Assembly (NCBI GenBank): GCA_012295275.1
Contig: CM022665.1
Span: 17,853,150 to 17,917,149 of the forward strand
Length of the DNA: 64,000 nt
Direction of reading: 5' to 3'
Source of the DNA: Chrysomallon squamiferum
Lineage: Eukaryota; Mollusca; Gastropoda; Neomphalida; Peltospiridae
A program made the position numbers and the translations under genes. Every line of letters begins with the position of its first letter. The first letter of the stretch is position 1. Positions 61,871 through 64,000 of the stretch are shown piece after piece. Below the pieces are notes generated by a model. It did no database searches. It was not told the origin of the DNA and worked only from the letters and a program-made list of their open reading frames with translations.

Positions 61871-62134
61871 ATAAGCTGATCAGCTGGAATCACCGAGTGT
61901 GTTCTTCAGCCCTATGTTTTATTTATTAGATCATATTCCTGCACTCATACACTAATACCCTTCACTGGAGAAGCCACAAAAACATTATTAGAGTAGAGAA
62001 ACACACAAACTGCTTAATCTGCTTTGCAACACTCTGTAGAAATGTCATATAATGAAGTGAGTGATGAAAAAATCAATCCATTAATGAGTTATGTTGTGAA
62101 TGCATAATGTCTTGTTCAGGCTTAAGAAATGCCC

Positions 62135-62188
<54 letters not shown>

Positions 62189-62338
62189 GACATACAAATA
62201 ATAATAATAATAATGATAATAATAATAATAGCAATCACAACAACAACAAAACAAAAACAACAATAATAAATATACACCCATTTTTTTTTATATATCATCA
62301 TTATCATGTTTATTATTACTATGTTTGCTTCATTGGAG

Positions 62339-62371
<33 letters not shown>

Positions 62372-62560
62372 GTTATTGTTGTTGTTGTTATTACTATAAT
62401 TGTTATTACTACTGTCATTATTGTTGGAGTTATTATTTGTGAAACATAAATATATTATTTTTGTTGTAGTTGTTGTTGCTGCTGCTTTTATTATTATTAT
62501 TGTAATTGTTGTTATTATCATAATTACTGTTGTTGTTGTTACATGTAAAACCCAAGGATT
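62135..62560. repeat. Cluster of microsatellites
   Basis: (CA)n at 62135-62178, (AAT)n near 62196-62232, (ATT)n at 62342-62375, and GTT/ATT mixtures to 62545. They account for all the long low-complexity open frames here. Confidence 0.92.
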
Positions 62561-63054
62561 AAATAAAAATAAATATCATACTTCACATTAAAAAATGTGT
62601 TTAAAAAGCACATTTAATTTCATCGAATATTCTGAGTCTGTGAATATGTTTATTTTCTAAGACCACTATTATATAGTTTTAATTTATTTATTTACTTATT
62701 TATTCTTTGCCACAGACTGTCATTAACCACAATAACAACAACAATCATAGTTTTTTTTTCTATTCTTACATGAATCAGTGCCCATAGCAACCATACTTGC
62801 AGTATATTTTCAGTAAAATCTTGCCTAAAAATTACCTACATATGGTAAACAACATTTTTTTTTTTTACAAAATTTAGCAATAACTACAATATTTAGTGTA
62901 ATAACTAATATTTGTGATGGCAATACAATGAAAACTAATCCAAAGAGTCATATATTCTTGTATTGATGGCAACTCGAATGTGCGGTTAGGAATCAATATC
63001 TTTACATTATCTCCAACATAGTGGACAACTGTGATTGCAATGAGTAATATGAGG

Positions 63055-63255
63055 CATTATCACTGTTTATGACTAAAGCAAACACTCCAGTATTGGTATT
63101 CATAATTGGTATTCGTGAATGTATTAAAATGAAAAAATAAAAAAGCAATATTTAAAGTATTATCACTGTTTATAGCTAAAGCAAACACTCCAGTATTGGT
63201 ATTTATAATTGTTATTTGTGAATGTATTAAAATAAAAAAATAAAAAAGCAATATT
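63055..63255. repeat. Tandem duplication, period about 98-100 bp
   Basis: Two copies of TATCACTGTTTATGACTAAA, GCAAACACTCCAGTATTGGT and a tail GTGAATGTATTAAAAT-AAAAAATAAAAAAGCAAT. They are nearly identical, so the event is recent compared with the neighbouring arrays. Confidence 0.88.
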
Positions 63256-63895
63256 TTTTTTATATTATTATTGGCTTCATGAAAAAGATTTTAGCTACTG
63301 ATACAAAGATGAAGCTTAACTCTGAAGAAATGTTGGAAAAATTTATTTTCAAAAATGGAATTAAATTTTTTTGGTATTAATTTTCTATAATTCGTTTTCA
63401 AAGAACTGAATTAAAGATTTTATTGATATTGTGATTATGGTAATGGAAAACAAAGACGATAATGATGATGATGATAATAGTTATAATAATAATAATGATG
63501 ATATAATTATAATTATATTACTAAAATAATTAACATTATTACATGACCTAAGTGACACATCACTCATTAGCTACATGGAACGTATCTCTGATATTCAACA
63601 CTTTCCCTTCACACCATTAGCTACATCATAAATGAAAAAATAAAAAAAATAAACTATGGTAATTCACTTTTTATACTAATTTATTTACTTAATTATCTGT
63701 GTATGTCTGTGTATCATAAATTAGACACTGCTTATTAGATACAATGTAAAGATAAAAAAAATCTATTATTAATAATATAAAATAAAACATTTTACTTCAT
63801 CATTTGTATAAAAAAAAATGTAATGCAAACTTCATGCACAAATAAGAAGTATATTAATTTACCTGTTTAAATGCTCAAAAAAATAAAATATGAAA

Positions 63896-63933
<38 letters not shown>

Positions 63934-64000
63934 CTTGTCAACTGCACATTACATCCAAATTAGTATAAAAAGCAATTTTCCTCATGAATGGCAGAGATTC
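63256..64000. other. AT-rich noncoding stretch
   Basis: No gene seen. It includes a GAT/AAT mixture near 63455-63500 and a pure (AAT)n run at 63896-63932. Confidence 0.6.

Overview
This is a window of animal nuclear DNA, very rich in A and T and crowded with microsatellites and minisatellites. It has spliced genes with GT-AG introns, an ankyrin/SOCS-box protein and a CUB/LDLa membrane receptor, so it is metazoan. A decayed SINE at 52970-53160 carries a central domain that I recall as common in molluscan SINEs. Together with TTAA-flanked MITEs and the base composition, this makes a mollusc (perhaps a gastropod) my best guess, but the sequence does not prove it.

Two protein-coding genes are well supported, both on the minus strand. 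The first (14002-16200) is an uninterrupted 732-residue ankyrin-repeat protein with a C-terminal SOCS box, expected to be an Elongin B/C-Cullin5 substrate receptor. A CpG-containing block at 18958-19137 is its likely promoter and noncoding first exon. The second gene (26963-35642) I assembled by hand from nine coding exons. Every splice phase closes, and the product is a 464-residue type I membrane protein: signal peptide, two CUB domains, one LDLa module with eight cysteines, one transmembrane helix and a tail of about 97 residues. This is the architecture of the NETO family of ionotropic glutamate receptor auxiliary subunits. A noncoding 5' exon must lie further right, because an acceptor site precedes the start exon, so much of 35.7-64 kb may be its first intron or its upstream regulatory region.

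Layout: 1-14 kb holds AT-rich intergenic DNA, a decayed TA-flanked DNA transposon with a PHD-finger pseudogene (3236-4541), a SINE-like element (4690-4862) and a TTAA MITE (7706-8012). 14-19 kb is the SOCS-box gene. 19-27 kb is AT-rich with a decayed tRNA-like sequence. 27-35.7 kb is the NETO-like gene, in which several introns carry their own minisatellite and intron 3 holds a strong 83-nt hairpin. 35.7-64 kb lacks recognisable coding exons. It contains a 2.5-kb array of about 42-bp units, a 2-kb decayed array of about 125-bp units, a 2.45-kb array of 54-bp units that is open in several frames, a second TTAA MITE and several islands of complex unique sequence that are candidate enhancers.

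The observations most worth following are the intronic hairpin, the in-frame duplicated exon tail in the NETO-like gene, the extra cysteine pair in its LDLa module, and the transposon with a PHD-finger relic. I did not find anything that I can defend as a wholly new biological system.
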